A model generated the notes under the pieces. The model ran no database searches. It was not told the DNA's origin and worked only from the letters and a program-made list of their open reading frames with translations. The position numbers were made by a program, and so were the translations under genes. DNA of 40,897 nucleotides, from assembly GCA_015520735.1 (NCBI GenBank), contig WAPN01000017.1:1-40897 (forward strand), written 5' to 3'. The stretch is from Desulfurococcales archaeon. GTDB lineage: Archaea > Thermoproteota > Thermoprotei_A > Sulfolobales > Desulfurococcaceae. Within the stretch, counting starts at the first letter, position 1. Each line of letters opens with the position of its first letter. Shown here piece by piece: positions 15,452 to 23,605 of this stretch.

Positions 15452-16825
15452 ATGGGAAAGCTTTTCGGAACAGATGGAGTGCGCGGAATAGTTAACAAAG
15501 AGTTGACGCCGGAACTAGCCCTCAGACTAGGACGTGCCATAGGGACATTCTTCGGTCCCGGGAAAAAGCTTCTTGTTGGCAGGGACATTAGAGTAGGCGG
15601 AGAAATGATAAAGACTGCTGTAGTCTCTGGTCTTCTAAGTACTGGTGTCCACGTATATGATGCTGGTCTAGCACCCACGCCTGCCATACAATATGTTGTC
15701 AAAAAGAGAGGATTTGACGGTGGAGTGATAATAACGGCGAGCCATAACCCTCCAGAATACAATGGTATAAAAGTGATCTGGCATGACGGAATAGAGCTTC
15801 CAAGAGATATGGAGAGAGAAGTTGAGGAGATATGTTTTGAGGGAAGATTTAACAGCATCTCATGGCGGGAAGTGCCACGTGAAGTGAAGATATTCCCATA
15901 TGTTAACGACATATATGTTGATGCGGTCGTCAAACATGTAGATGCGGATTTAATAAGGAAAAGAGGCTTCACAATAGCTATCGATCCTGCGAATAGTGTC
16001 GGGGCATTAACATCTCCTAGAATAGCTCAGAAGCTAGGTGTAAAGGTAATTACAATTAATGGGGATCTTAATCCACTATTTCCCGGAAGAAATCCTGAAC
16101 CTACACCAGAAAATCTAGGATCAACTGCTGAAGCGGTAGCGTCTATGGGTGTGGATCTTGGCCTTGCCCATGATGGTGATGCAGATAGAGCAATAGTCAT
16201 CGATGATAAGGGCAGGGTACAATGGGGTGACAGAACAGCAATTCTACTAGCTAGATACCTGCTCGAGAAACACCCCGACATTCCGAGAAAAGTATACACA
16301 GCAGTGTCTTCAAGCACGTTGATCGAGAACGTTCTGAGACCCTATGGCGTGGAGGTCGTGTGGCTAAAGGTCGGCGCCGTAGACATTGCCAGAGAAATGC
16401 AGAGGCGTGGCGATGCGCTTTGTGGATTCGAGGAGAACGGCGGATTCATGTATCCGCCGCACCAGCTTGTAAGAGATGGTGGAATGACGCTGGCTCTGCT
16501 TCTCGAAATGCTAGCCAAGGATAAGAGAAAGATATCAGAACTCTACGACGAGCTACCACAGTGGCATCTGATAAAAACAAAGATACATATGGATAGACAA
16601 ACAGCTCTAAAGGTCGTAGAAAGGGTGAAAGAACATTTTAAGAATCATAGGCTCATAACAATCGATGGCGTCAAGGTAATTGCGGACGATTTCTGGCTAC
16701 TAGTAAGACCGAGCGGAACAGAGCCTTTGCTGAGAATAATGCTTGAAGCAAAGAATAAAGAGATAGCTGAAGAATTATTAGAAACGGTTAAATCCCTGAT
16801 CAGCGAGGTGCTTGGAAAACAATGA
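15452..16825 (+). CDS. glmM: Phosphoglucosamine mutase / phosphomannomutase (alpha-D-phosphohexomutase)
   Basis: Moves phosphate between C1 and C6 of a hexose or glucosamine phosphate, feeding nucleotide-sugar synthesis. From ATG 15452 it has 457 residues: FGTDGVRG (5-12), active-site phosphoserine S97 in TASHNPPEYNG, Mg-binding DGDADR (241-246), sugar-binding GFEENGG (325-331) and the phosphate-binding RPSGTEPLLRI near the C-terminus. Archaeal members are often bifunctional for glucose, mannose or glucosamine, so the gene symbol is a family-level choice. An ATG two codons earlier lies too close to the AGAGGTGA ribosome site, which favours 15452. Its stop overlaps the next start (ATGA), so the two are coupled. 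Confidence 0.93.
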   Translation: MGKLFGTDGVRGIVNKELTPELALRLGRAIGTFFGPGKKLLVGRDIRVGGEMIKTAVVSGLLSTGVHVYDAGLAPTPAIQYVVKKRGFDGGVIITASHNPPEYNGIKVIWHDGIELPRDMEREVEEICFEGRFNSISWREVPREVKIFPYVNDIYVDAVVKHVDADLIRKRGFTIAIDPANSVGALTSPRIAQKLGVKVITINGDLNPLFPGRNPEPTPENLGSTAEAVASMGVDLGLAHDGDADRAIVIDDKGRVQWGDRTAILLARYLLEKHPDIPRKVYTAVSSSTLIENVLRPYGVEVVWLKVGAVDIAREMQRRGDALCGFEENGGFMYPPHQLVRDGGMTLALLLEMLAKDKRKISELYDELPQWHLIKTKIHMDRQTALKVVERVKEHFKNHRLITIDGVKVIADDFWLLVRPSGTEPLLRIMLEAKNKEIAEELLETVKSLISEVLGKQ

Positions 16826-17247
16826 TGCGCTACTGGGCGCTAGACCTCATAAGATGCCTTGGCTGTAAACACTACCCTTTGGAAATAATTGTCTTTGAGA
16901 AAGAAATTCAAGAGAATATTGATACTTCCGATATTGAGAAACCTCTTTGCAAGAGCTATTGTGCATATAAGAGACAACCAGTAAAACCGGGCACAGAGTA
17001 TCCTTGTGACAAATGTTTGAAAATAGGGATAAAGACTGGCATTATCTATTGTCCAAAGTGTCTTAGATGGTATCCCATACGTGACGGCATACTCATAATG
17101 TTGCCTGATAAGAAGAGAAAGAAAGCATCTGATATTGAGTTCCTACGTGCATATGCTGGTAAGATACCGAAGTATATACTTCGAGAAGGAAAACCATATA
17201 ATTTGTCGTCCGAGACTAGTGTCGCCGTGAATGAAGAGACTCAATAA
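16822..17247 (+). CDS. Trm112-like zinc-binding protein
   Basis: Trm112 proteins are small activators of several tRNA, rRNA and translation-factor methyltransferases. Seen here: an N-terminal RCLGCKHYPLEI (C-x2-C), then LCKSYCAY, CDKCLKIGIKTGIIYCPKCLRWYPIRDGILIMLPD, whose last half is the Trm112 signature (CPxCxRWYPIxDGIPxMLP). At 141 residues it is longer than bacterial versions because of an extra Cys-bearing segment between the two zinc half-sites (residues about 25-55) and a C-terminal tail. It is coupled by a four-base overlap to the phosphohexomutase gene; no methyltransferase partner is adjacent. The nearest candidate in this window is the class I methyltransferase at 32610. Confidence 0.85.
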   Translation: MMRYWALDLIRCLGCKHYPLEIIVFEKEIQENIDTSDIEKPLCKSYCAYKRQPVKPGTEYPCDKCLKIGIKTGIIYCPKCLRWYPIRDGILIMLPDKKRKKASDIEFLRAYAGKIPKYILREGKPYNLSSETSVAVNEETQ

Positions 17248-17250
17248 CTC

Positions 17251-17262
17251 TTTTAAAGTATA
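17251..17262 (+). promoter_or_regulatory. Probable TATA box for the DUF2153 gene
   Basis: TTTTAAAGTATA just after the Trm112-like stop, about 45 bases before the chosen ATG at 17306. Such spacing leaves a short leader that includes GGTGC. Position-based inference. Confidence 0.4.
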
Positions 17263-17305
17263 CAGATAAGAAATCTATTACCTAAAATCATTTGTGGTGC
17301 AAATA

Positions 17306-17698
17306 ATGAGTGCGCCTTTTCAAAATCTTGAGGCATGGGTTAAGAGGCAGAAGGAGATCATTGAGAGCTTCAAAAAGGCTGAGCAAGGATATAAGGAAGC
17401 CGATAGACTCGAACTAATAATAATGACGAGGCAGGCCTTTCAACACATGATGAGAACAATTCAGGCATTCGACCAGTGGTTACAGGAGCCAATGGTTATC
17501 AGTCACATGCCTCGCGAAATGCTTGTGGAACTATGGAGTACTTTAAGGAACGTATTCTATGATCTCTTGGAACTAGATATCAAACACACATCCGAATTTG
17601 CGGAACATATCAAAAAGTTATCTGAGGAAGGAAAGCTCAACCCAATATTGACGATCGGGAAGACGGAGGAAAGGAGATTCTATCCAACATCGATATAG
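17306..17698 (+). CDS. DUF2153-family archaeal protein
   Basis: A mostly helical protein of 130 residues, matching by eye the crenarchaeal DUF2153 type: NLEAWVKRQKEIIESFKKAEQ, RLELIIMTRQAFQHMMRTIQAFDQWLQEPMVISHMPREML, then ELWSTLRNVFYDLLELDIKHTSEFAEHIKK and a short tail with PILTIG. No catalytic motif. ATG 17306 has GGTGC eight bases upstream; a GTG at 17294 overlaps that site and is less likely. It seems to have its own TATA box at 17251. Function unknown; helical dimer or adaptor is a guess only. Confidence 0.7.
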   Translation: MSAPFQNLEAWVKRQKEIIESFKKAEQGYKEADRLELIIMTRQAFQHMMRTIQAFDQWLQEPMVISHMPREMLVELWSTLRNVFYDLLELDIKHTSEFAEHIKKLSEEGKLNPILTIGKTEERRFYPTSI

Positions 17699-17789
17699 TC
17701 ATTATTTACTAAAATAATATTTATTTAGAGAAATATACAGATGTGGTGTGCTGGTAGGCTAGTAATGATCGTTTAACCCACTTCTAGCA

Positions 17790-18260
17790 TTAGAAAAGTC
17801 TTCTCCTTCTCCTACGAGGCCTAGACAACAACTCTACTTCGGCATCTATCGGCGCTATCTTGACTCGAAGCTCTTCAACGAGTTTTCTAATTTGGTCTTT
17901 CTCATCATCACCAATGTATTTGTCCCCATCTTTCTCTAGGAATTCCTTACCTAGACTTGTTACTACTAGTTTTCTCCTAGGATTTGTCTCTAGGAGGCCC
18001 ACGTACCTTAGCGCCAAGGTATCATTCAGGATCTCTTTGCTTGAGGGTGCCGTTCCAAGCATGACAAACTTGTATCCCAGATCATAGCCCCCCTCTTTCA
18101 TGTAGTAGAGGAGATACTGAAGAGCTTTTTCGCTTATTCCGCCGGTAGCGCTTATTATGTACAGGAGCTTCACTTTTCTTGGATCTTTCTTTATATCATC
18201 AATCGTTATCACGTGTCGTGTAATTATCTTGAGCTCCTTAGACTTTGAGGGTTTTGACAT
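17790..18260 (-). CDS. Hypothetical protein with winged-helix-like core
   Basis: 156 residues from ATG 18260, which has GGTGTGAAG upstream (a GTG two codons earlier is possible). The middle reads like a DNA-binding winged helix: GISEKALQYLLYYMKEGGYDLGYKFVMLG, then SKEILNDTLALRYVGLLETNPRRKLVVTSLGKEFLEK (helix, turn, wing). A Lys/Asp/Glu-rich helix follows, and the C-terminus ends in a run of six arginines (RPRRRRRRLF). The arginine run could bind nucleic acid. No family name is certain. It sits alone, convergent with the DUF2153 gene and preceding the membrane-protein gene on the same strand. Confidence 0.65.
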   Translation of the reverse strand: MSKPSKSKELKIITRHVITIDDIKKDPRKVKLLYIISATGGISEKALQYLLYYMKEGGYDLGYKFVMLGTAPSSKEILNDTLALRYVGLLETNPRRKLVVTSLGKEFLEKDGDKYIGDDEKDQIRKLVEELRVKIAPIDAEVELLSRPRRRRRRLF

Positions 18261-18336
18261 CTTCACACCCCATAAGCAAATCGCCCAGTCTTGTTTTAGT
18301 GATTAACCGAGATTCTATAAAGATATTGTTTAAAGT

Positions 18337-19278
18337 TTAAATAATCCCTTTCGAAAAGTTTTTTGCTTTGCTTATGAGGCGACTATATAGCTCATTAATT
18401 ACATCGTCGCGTTTCTTCCCGTTCATAACCATAACATTAATCTTGTACATTAGAAGCTCTTTCCCCTTATCTCCATATAATCTGGTGAAATATTTGGTTA
18501 GCTCTTCCAGCTTATATTTTACCTCGGACGACTCAAGACTCATAGGTATCTCCTCATGTATTTCTGTTGCTTCCTTTATGAGATTCTTTATTCTCGCCCT
18601 GTTATATTCGGAGGATGAAGTCCTTATAATATTGTAGTAGGAGAGGCTTACTGCTAGTAGGAGGAAATAGATAATGCTCGAGTATATAGTCTGGCTCGAT
18701 TCATTTAATGGATATAGTAAGTCTAACCATACACCTATGAGTCCCCCTAGTATTAGGGAATAGTATGCGAGTTTTAACCGGATAAACGAAAGTATAAATG
18801 TCGATAAAGCTAGAGCTGCGAGGAGAACAATGGGCGGGGTATCTTGACTCAACACCAATCTAGACAAAGCATCTGCAGCAAATATGAATACTCCGGTATA
18901 AATTGGTGTGAGAAGACCGATCATGGTCTTTAGTCTTTCTTTCTTGGTAATGGATTTGTACTCGATGAGTAATTGCTTGATATCAGCCAAAAGAGATAAT
19001 ATTTCATCTACACTGAGGCTTTCTGTCTTGACGATATATATTATGTTATTAATTTTTGTTAAGGTTCTAACTAAAACATCTATGTATGGCCTAGTTACAA
19101 CGAGCGGTGGACGTAGAAGTACGAGTTCTTTGTGGATTTTGAGGAGCTCGTTTTTTGATGTTCTCAATGTAGGGCTCTGAGAAGTAAAGTCGTCGAGTAG
19201 TTTTAGGAGTTCTCTAGATTTATCTATCAGAAGTCTATGTATGTATTCTAGATCGTCCGCAATTCTCAATAATAACAC
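18337..19278 (-). CDS. Hypothetical membrane protein with cytoplasmic helical flanks
   Basis: 313 residues. Residues 1-115 are amphipathic helices without membrane segments (possible coiled coil around LLKLLDDFTSQ and LLIEYKSITKKERL). Residues about 118-215 hold five hydrophobic stretches (LLTPIYTGVFIFAADAL, IVLLAALALSTFILSFI, LAYYSLILGGLIGVWLDLLY, YSSIIYFLLLAVSLSYY). A C-terminal charged helical region (about 220-313) follows. Layout is like type II secretion TadC/PilC membrane proteins in outline, but the conserved motifs are not obvious and no secretion ATPase lies nearby. Start is GTG 19278 overlapping its AGGTG, or TTG 19269. Function unknown. Confidence 0.6.
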   Translation of the reverse strand: MLLLRIADDLEYIHRLLIDKSRELLKLLDDFTSQSPTLRTSKNELLKIHKELVLLRPPLVVTRPYIDVLVRTLTKINNIIYIVKTESLSVDEILSLLADIKQLLIEYKSITKKERLKTMIGLLTPIYTGVFIFAADALSRLVLSQDTPPIVLLAALALSTFILSFIRLKLAYYSLILGGLIGVWLDLLYPLNESSQTIYSSIIYFLLLAVSLSYYNIIRTSSSEYNRARIKNLIKEATEIHEEIPMSLESSEVKYKLEELTKYFTRLYGDKGKELLMYKINVMVMNGKKRDDVINELYSRLISKAKNFSKGII

Positions 19279-19354
19279 CTGTTGTAATCAAATAGATATT
19301 CTGTAGAAAATAGGTAATGATATTTATTTCCTGCTGATAAACATGCTAAACTAT

Positions 19355-19424
19355 GGATGATGTTGAGAGTTTTGTATCCGAGGCCTTAGGGGCTGGGGCC
19401 TATGAGGTATTCAGCGGCGACTGA
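19355..19424 (+). ncRNA. Weak candidate C/D-type small RNA upstream of TIP49
   Basis: In the 236-base gap before the TIP49 gene, ATGATGT (19357-19363, one mismatch from box C) is followed by GC-rich GGCCTTAGGGGCTGGGGCC (a short GGCC-GGCC stem), a possible C' (TATGAGG) and box D CTGA (19421-19424). GC content exceeds its surroundings. The boxes are degenerate and the middle is too long for a normal C/D RNA, so this is a weak call. Confidence 0.2.
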
Positions 19425-19436
19425 CACTATAATAAC

Positions 19437-19447
19437 TATAATAAATA
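19437..19447 (+). promoter_or_regulatory. Probable TATA box of the TIP49 gene
   Basis: TATAATAAATA, about 70 bases before the ATG at 19515. Transcription would start about 25 bases later and give a leader with the GGGGGCGG ribosome site. Inference from position. Confidence 0.4.
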
Positions 19448-19514
19448 AGTTATCTTCTTCATAGATGAACCTCTTAAACCTCAATTGTTTTTAGGATATA
19501 TAGGGGGCGGAACG

Positions 19515-20864
19515 ATGTCGATCGAGATTAGAGTTGAGAGGCCAAAGAGAATAGGCGCTCATAGCCATATTAGGGGTCTTGGTCTGGACGAGAATGGCAA
19601 AGCGATCAAGGTTGCGGATGGCCTTGTAGGACAGTTGAAAGCAAGGGAGGCTGCTGGAATAGTAGTAAAGATGATAAAAGAGGGCCGAATAGCTGGCCGA
19701 GGAGTACTGTTCGTCGGCCCGCCTGGTACCGGTAAAACAGCCCTAGCTATAGCTATTGCTAGGGAGCTCGGAGAAGATACACCATTTGTAGCTATGAGCG
19801 GCTCGGAGATCTATAGTAGCGAGAAGAAGAAAACAGAGATTCTCATGGAAGCGTTAAGAAGAGCTATTGGGGTACGCGTTAGAGAAGAAAGAACAGTCTA
19901 TGAGGGAGTAGTAACTTCAATAAAGATTCGAAGGAGAAGACACCCCCTCGTCCCCTACATGGCTATACCGGCAGAGACTAGGATCACTTTACGCACGAAA
20001 GACGAAGAACTCACGCTCACTGTTGGCGAGGAAATAACAAGACAGATCCTCGAGCTCGGTATCAAGAAAGGAGACCTTATCTGGATAGATGCCGAAACAG
20101 GTAGAGTCAACCGTGTTGGCCGGGTGAAAGGAGTAGAATCAGCTAGATACTATGATATAGAGACATACAAATATGTCGATATGCCGAGCGGCCCAGTGAA
20201 GAAAAGAAAAGAAATAGTGCGTACTTTCAGCATACATGATCTAGACCTAGCAGTGGCTTCCCAGAGAGCACTAATAAGCTTCTTCGCCCTAGGGGTTGAA
20301 AGAGAAATACCGCCTGAAGTTAGGAAAGAAGTAGATGAAATGATAAAGAAGTGGGTTGACGAGAAAAAAGCAGAGCTCGTTCCCGGAGTATTATTCATTG
20401 ACGATGCACATATGCTCGACATCGAGGCGTTCAGTTTTCTCTCAAGGGCTATGGAGAGCGAGTTCTCGCCAATAATTATTTTAGCTACGAACAGGGGAAT
20501 AGCAAAGATCAGGGGTACCGATCTAGAGTCGCCGCATGGTGTGCCACTTGATCTATTGGATAGGCTATTAATTATTCCGACAAAGCCCTACGAACCCGAT
20601 GAAATAAGGGAAATCATAAAGATAAGAGCTAGTGAAGAAGGCATAAAGCTTGATGAGGGAGCACTAGAGGAGCTGGTTGCTGTGGGGAGTAAAACCAGCT
20701 TAAGATATGCTGTACAGCTCCTTGAGCCTGCACGAATAGTTGCTGAGCGGAAAGGAAGAGATACCGTGAGAGCAGAAGACGTCATAGAGGCTAGAGAACT
20801 CTTCATAGATTTGAAACAGAGTGTGAAGTATCTGAAGGAGTATGAAGAGAAGTTTCTCAAGTAA
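19515..20864 (+). CDS. TIP49 / RuvB-like AAA+ ATPase (RuvBL1/2 homologue)
   Basis: AAA+ ATPase related to eukaryotic RuvBL1/RuvBL2 of chromatin remodelling and snoRNP assembly; archaeal role not settled. 449 residues from ATG 19515, preceded by GGGGGCGG. Signatures: AHSHIRGLGLDE (15-26), Walker A GPPGTGKT (68-75), SGSEIYSSEKKKTEILMEALRRAIG, an OB-like inserted domain (about 125-235), Walker B region LFIDDAHMLDIEAFSFL (from 293), sensor ATNRG and RLLIIPTKPY. The second Walker B acid is Asp297 where the eukaryotic proteins have Glu. Gap of 15 bases to the decarboxylase gene, probably the same transcript. Confidence 0.95.
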   Translation: MSIEIRVERPKRIGAHSHIRGLGLDENGKAIKVADGLVGQLKAREAAGIVVKMIKEGRIAGRGVLFVGPPGTGKTALAIAIARELGEDTPFVAMSGSEIYSSEKKKTEILMEALRRAIGVRVREERTVYEGVVTSIKIRRRRHPLVPYMAIPAETRITLRTKDEELTLTVGEEITRQILELGIKKGDLIWIDAETGRVNRVGRVKGVESARYYDIETYKYVDMPSGPVKKRKEIVRTFSIHDLDLAVASQRALISFFALGVEREIPPEVRKEVDEMIKKWVDEKKAELVPGVLFIDDAHMLDIEAFSFLSRAMESEFSPIIILATNRGIAKIRGTDLESPHGVPLDLLDRLLIIPTKPYEPDEIREIIKIRASEEGIKLDEGALEELVAVGSKTSLRYAVQLLEPARIVAERKGRDTVRAEDVIEARELFIDLKQSVKYLKEYEEKFLK

Positions 20865-20879
20865 ATAGTTCCCTCAAAC

Positions 20880-22055
20880 ATGAATATAAGGCGGCCGTTA
20901 TTGAGAGAAATAGAGATCATTAGAAAATTGCTAGAAATATATAATAAAACACCAAAACATGATGGGGGATACATACTTGGCTCAATGACTACTAAGCCCG
21001 ATAGTATCGCCGTCTACGCATACAATCTTTTTATCCATACAAATGCGGGAGACACAAAAATCTTTCCTGCAATAGAGTACTTCAGCAAAGAAATTATAGA
21101 TTTTATGTCCAAATTATACGGTAAATGTACAGGTTTTGTTACAAGCGGTGGAACTGAATCAAACATAATAGCTCTCTACGTAGCGCGTGAGAAGACCCGA
21201 AGAAAACTCATAATAGCACCGGAGACCGTTCATCATTCTGTAATTTGGGCGGCTCATCTATTAGGTATGGAGATAAAAAACGTTCCGGTCAATGACAACC
21301 ATGTAGCAGATGCCAGGCTAATCAATCAGATAGTGAAGAATAAAAAAGACGATATAGCGGCAATAGTAATAACAGCGGGAACAACTGAATGGGGAACAAT
21401 TGATCCGATCGAAGAGGTTGCCAATATAGCGTATAGATACGGTATATACTTGCATATCGACGCGGCATATGGCGGGCTATTTATTCCTTCCTTTTATAGT
21501 AAGGGCTATATCAAAACCAATCTTAAGTTCTTTGATGGTGTTTCGAGCATATCTGTTGATTTCCATAAAAATGGGCTTTCCCCTATTCCTTCAGGCCTTA
21601 TACTGTTCAGAGATGAGGAGCTACTGTCCTATGCTAGAAGAGAACTACCTTACACTCTCGGTAAATACCAATATGGTCTTCTAGGCACGCGTCCGGGAGG
21701 CTCGGTGGCTGCAGTATGGGCTGTTATTAAGAAACATGGGCTAGAAGGATATACCACTATCGCCGAGAGATGCCTCGATACAGCACTATACCTATACGAG
21801 AAACTATCAAAAATCAACGATGTCATCGTATGGAAGCCTGTCCTACCCATAGTTGTGTTTAAACACAAAACCATCGACTCGGAGAACTTACTTGACAATC
21901 TTTTATCACACGGCTATTACATTTACAGGGCCCCCAGCATTGATGGGCTCAGAATAGTTGTTATGCCGCATGTTACCAGGGAACATATTGATAGATTCAT
22001 AGAGACCTTCATGAAGATCTTAAAAGAGGAAGCTGGACAGAATAATAATGGTTAA
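20880..22055 (+). CDS. MfnA-type pyridoxal-phosphate decarboxylase (tyrosine/aspartate)
   Basis: PLP-dependent amino-acid decarboxylase of group II. In archaea MfnA-type enzymes make tyramine (methanofuran) or beta-alanine from aspartate for coenzyme A; with no methanofuran in this lineage, the aspartate role is more likely by inference. Seen: GFVTSGGTESNIIAL (85-99), APETVHHSVIWAA (113-125), AGTTEWGTIDPIEEV, LHIDAAYGGL (191-200) and the Schiff-base lysine K230 in VSSISVDFHKNGLSPIPSG. Also GTRPGGSVAAVWAVI. Length 391 fits. Its final 36 bases overlap the end of the convergent NRAMP-like gene. Confidence 0.92.
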   Translation: MNIRRPLLREIEIIRKLLEIYNKTPKHDGGYILGSMTTKPDSIAVYAYNLFIHTNAGDTKIFPAIEYFSKEIIDFMSKLYGKCTGFVTSGGTESNIIALYVAREKTRRKLIIAPETVHHSVIWAAHLLGMEIKNVPVNDNHVADARLINQIVKNKKDDIAAIVITAGTTEWGTIDPIEEVANIAYRYGIYLHIDAAYGGLFIPSFYSKGYIKTNLKFFDGVSSISVDFHKNGLSPIPSGLILFRDEELLSYARRELPYTLGKYQYGLLGTRPGGSVAAVWAVIKKHGLEGYTTIAERCLDTALYLYEKLSKINDVIVWKPVLPIVVFKHKTIDSENLLDNLLSHGYYIYRAPSIDGLRIVVMPHVTREHIDRFIETFMKILKEEAGQNNNG

Positions 22056-23138
22056 CACGATCACTGTTACGAGAAGACCCACAAGATTAATGCCTATTAC
22101 ACGGTTCTTTGAAGCTGTATAGATATCAAAATAGTAAATGAGCAATGGATACATAGCAATAGTACTAATAATACCTATGAATGCTGAGCCAAATATTACC
22201 AGTTCTTCAAGTGCACTATGGCCTACATAGGCTATTACACATGACAGTATAAACATGAAGGCTACCACTGAGTAGAATACTTGGCTGATCTCTGATACTC
22301 TTGTCTTTAATACTTTGATGGAACCAGAAATAATTCTGCCAACCGTAACGAAGATAGTCGACATAGCTAAAATGGTGGTGGATATGAGGCCAATAATGAC
22401 GAGATATGAATAATAATAGTCTTGTGATGTAAGCGCTAATGCTCCTATGATGTTTGTTCGAATGTTGGTTATAGAGGCTATTCCACTTATCGAGAAACTG
22501 ATAATTATCGAAACAAGTAGTGATAGCCTTAGATCACTTAGATCATCATCGTCCTCTTGAACTAGCATTGAATAGGGACTCGAAGCAGCGCCCCAAAGAG
22601 CAATTATCATCAAGAGAGATGGAGTACTATAAGATAACATCCTATCTACAGAGCCGTGGAACAAAGAAATAATGAAAGTCACAAAGTAGATTAAAAGAAA
22701 TAATGATAAACCAGCAAGTATTCTCTCTATTGATCTACCGATACGAGAATTGCCTGGAATAAGTGATGCAACTAGAACTACCAGTAGCAGGTATGGTAGC
22801 CAGGATCCACCAAATAGATTACTTAGAAGCACAGAGATTATGATCGCGTTTACTAGCATTACCAGAAGCGAGCCAAAATATATTGTAACTAGGTAGAAAA
22901 CCCCTGTCTTTCTCCTGTGCGTGAGAAGATATGACGATGGCGTCGTGCCATAAAGTATCTTGGGCACAGTTATTGCCTCTTGGATGAATATCATTGGTAT
23001 AATACTTATTGTGACAAGTAAAACTCCTATTAATCCATATAGTTTCCCAAATAACATGTACATAAACACGTTTGTTAGCTCGATCCCCGATAAAACAGCT
23101 ATAAAACCAGGCCCTAGGTTCTTCATTATTTTCTTCAT
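22020..23138 (-). CDS. NRAMP-like membrane transporter lacking canonical metal motifs
   Basis: About eleven hydrophobic segments over 372 residues. The N-terminus MKKIMKNLGPGFIAVLSGIELTN matches the NRAMP opening (LGPGFLA...DPGN), but the metal-binding DPGN of helix 1 reads ELTN (20-23), and the helix-6 MPH reads SPY in WGAASSPYSMLVQE (187-189). NRAMP-type proteins move divalent metals with protons; here metal selectivity is in doubt. A cluster of acids EDDDDLSDL follows helix 6. Start uncertain: ATG 23138 gives the family-like N-terminus; ATG 23162 or 23126 are possible. Convergent overlap of 36 bases with the decarboxylase gene. Family membership is by eye. Confidence 0.7.
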   Translation of the reverse strand: MKKIMKNLGPGFIAVLSGIELTNVFMYMLFGKLYGLIGVLLVTISIIPMIFIQEAITVPKILYGTTPSSYLLTHRRKTGVFYLVTIYFGSLLVMLVNAIIISVLLSNLFGGSWLPYLLLVVLVASLIPGNSRIGRSIERILAGLSLFLLIYFVTFIISLFHGSVDRMLSYSTPSLLMIIALWGAASSPYSMLVQEDDDDLSDLRLSLLVSIIISFSISGIASITNIRTNIIGALALTSQDYYYSYLVIIGLISTTILAMSTIFVTVGRIISGSIKVLKTRVSEISQVFYSVVAFMFILSCVIAYVGHSALEELVIFGSAFIGIISTIAMYPLLIYYFDIYTASKNRVIGINLVGLLVTVIVLTIIILSSFLF

Positions 23139-23188
23139 ACACGTCCCGTAAAAGTATAACATGCGTATGGATTAAAAATGCAGGGCTC

Positions 23189-23437
23189 TTACTTGTTTGA
23201 GAGAATCCTCATTATCTCATTGATCTTCTTGTCATCTATCTCTCCCATGACAACAACTATTCTGTTGGAGCGTGGCTGGATATTTTTAGACCTGGTTTCG
23301 GAATTGGTCTTGTTTTCTACAACACGTTTTCTTGTACTCGCTTTTATCTTCGTATGATTAAACAGTAGTGGTATTGCTAGTATCGTCATATATGTTGTAA
23401 TCATTATAATGCCGATCACATCTATCATTAGCAACAC
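23189..23437 (-). CDS. Small hypothetical membrane-anchored protein
   Basis: 82 residues: one N-terminal hydrophobic segment (about residues 3-27, IDVIGIIMITTYMTILAIPLLF), then a basic, Ser/Asn/Arg-rich linker, and IVVVMGEIDDKKINEIMRILSNK at the end, which looks like one strand and one helix. Start GTG 23437 lies about 27 bases after a TTTAAAT TATA-like element (23461-23467), consistent with a leaderless transcript; ATG 23428 is an alternative. It is divergent from Rio2 and upstream of the NRAMP-like gene. No homologue recognised. Confidence 0.5.
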   Translation of the reverse strand: MLLMIDVIGIIMITTYMTILAIPLLFNHTKIKASTRKRVVENKTNSETRSKNIQPRSNRIVVVMGEIDDKKINEIMRILSNK

Positions 23438-23523
23438 CGCTAACCACTGCTTATCCGGTATTTAAATCGTCTATGGCCGTGTTTTTAAATGGGGGATAGG
23501 ATATTAGCGGGATATATCAAGAG

Positions 23524-23531
23524 TATATAAA
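23524..23531 (+). promoter_or_regulatory. Probable TATA box of the Rio2 gene
   Basis: TATATAAA, a near-ideal archaeal TATA element, about 75 bases upstream of the Rio2 ATG at 23606. It overlaps an in-frame upstream ATG (23531), which argues against that longer start. Inference from sequence and position. Confidence 0.55.
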
Positions 23532-23605
23532 TGTTTCTACACTCCAGTAATACAGAGTTAATCATAAAGTATCTAGAAAGAAGATTATACTTCCATGGTG
23601 ATTTA

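Noticed and set aside
18337-19278. TadC/PilC secretion platform protein
   Set aside because: Hydrophobic layout is similar, but no characteristic motif and no secretion ATPase or pilin nearby.
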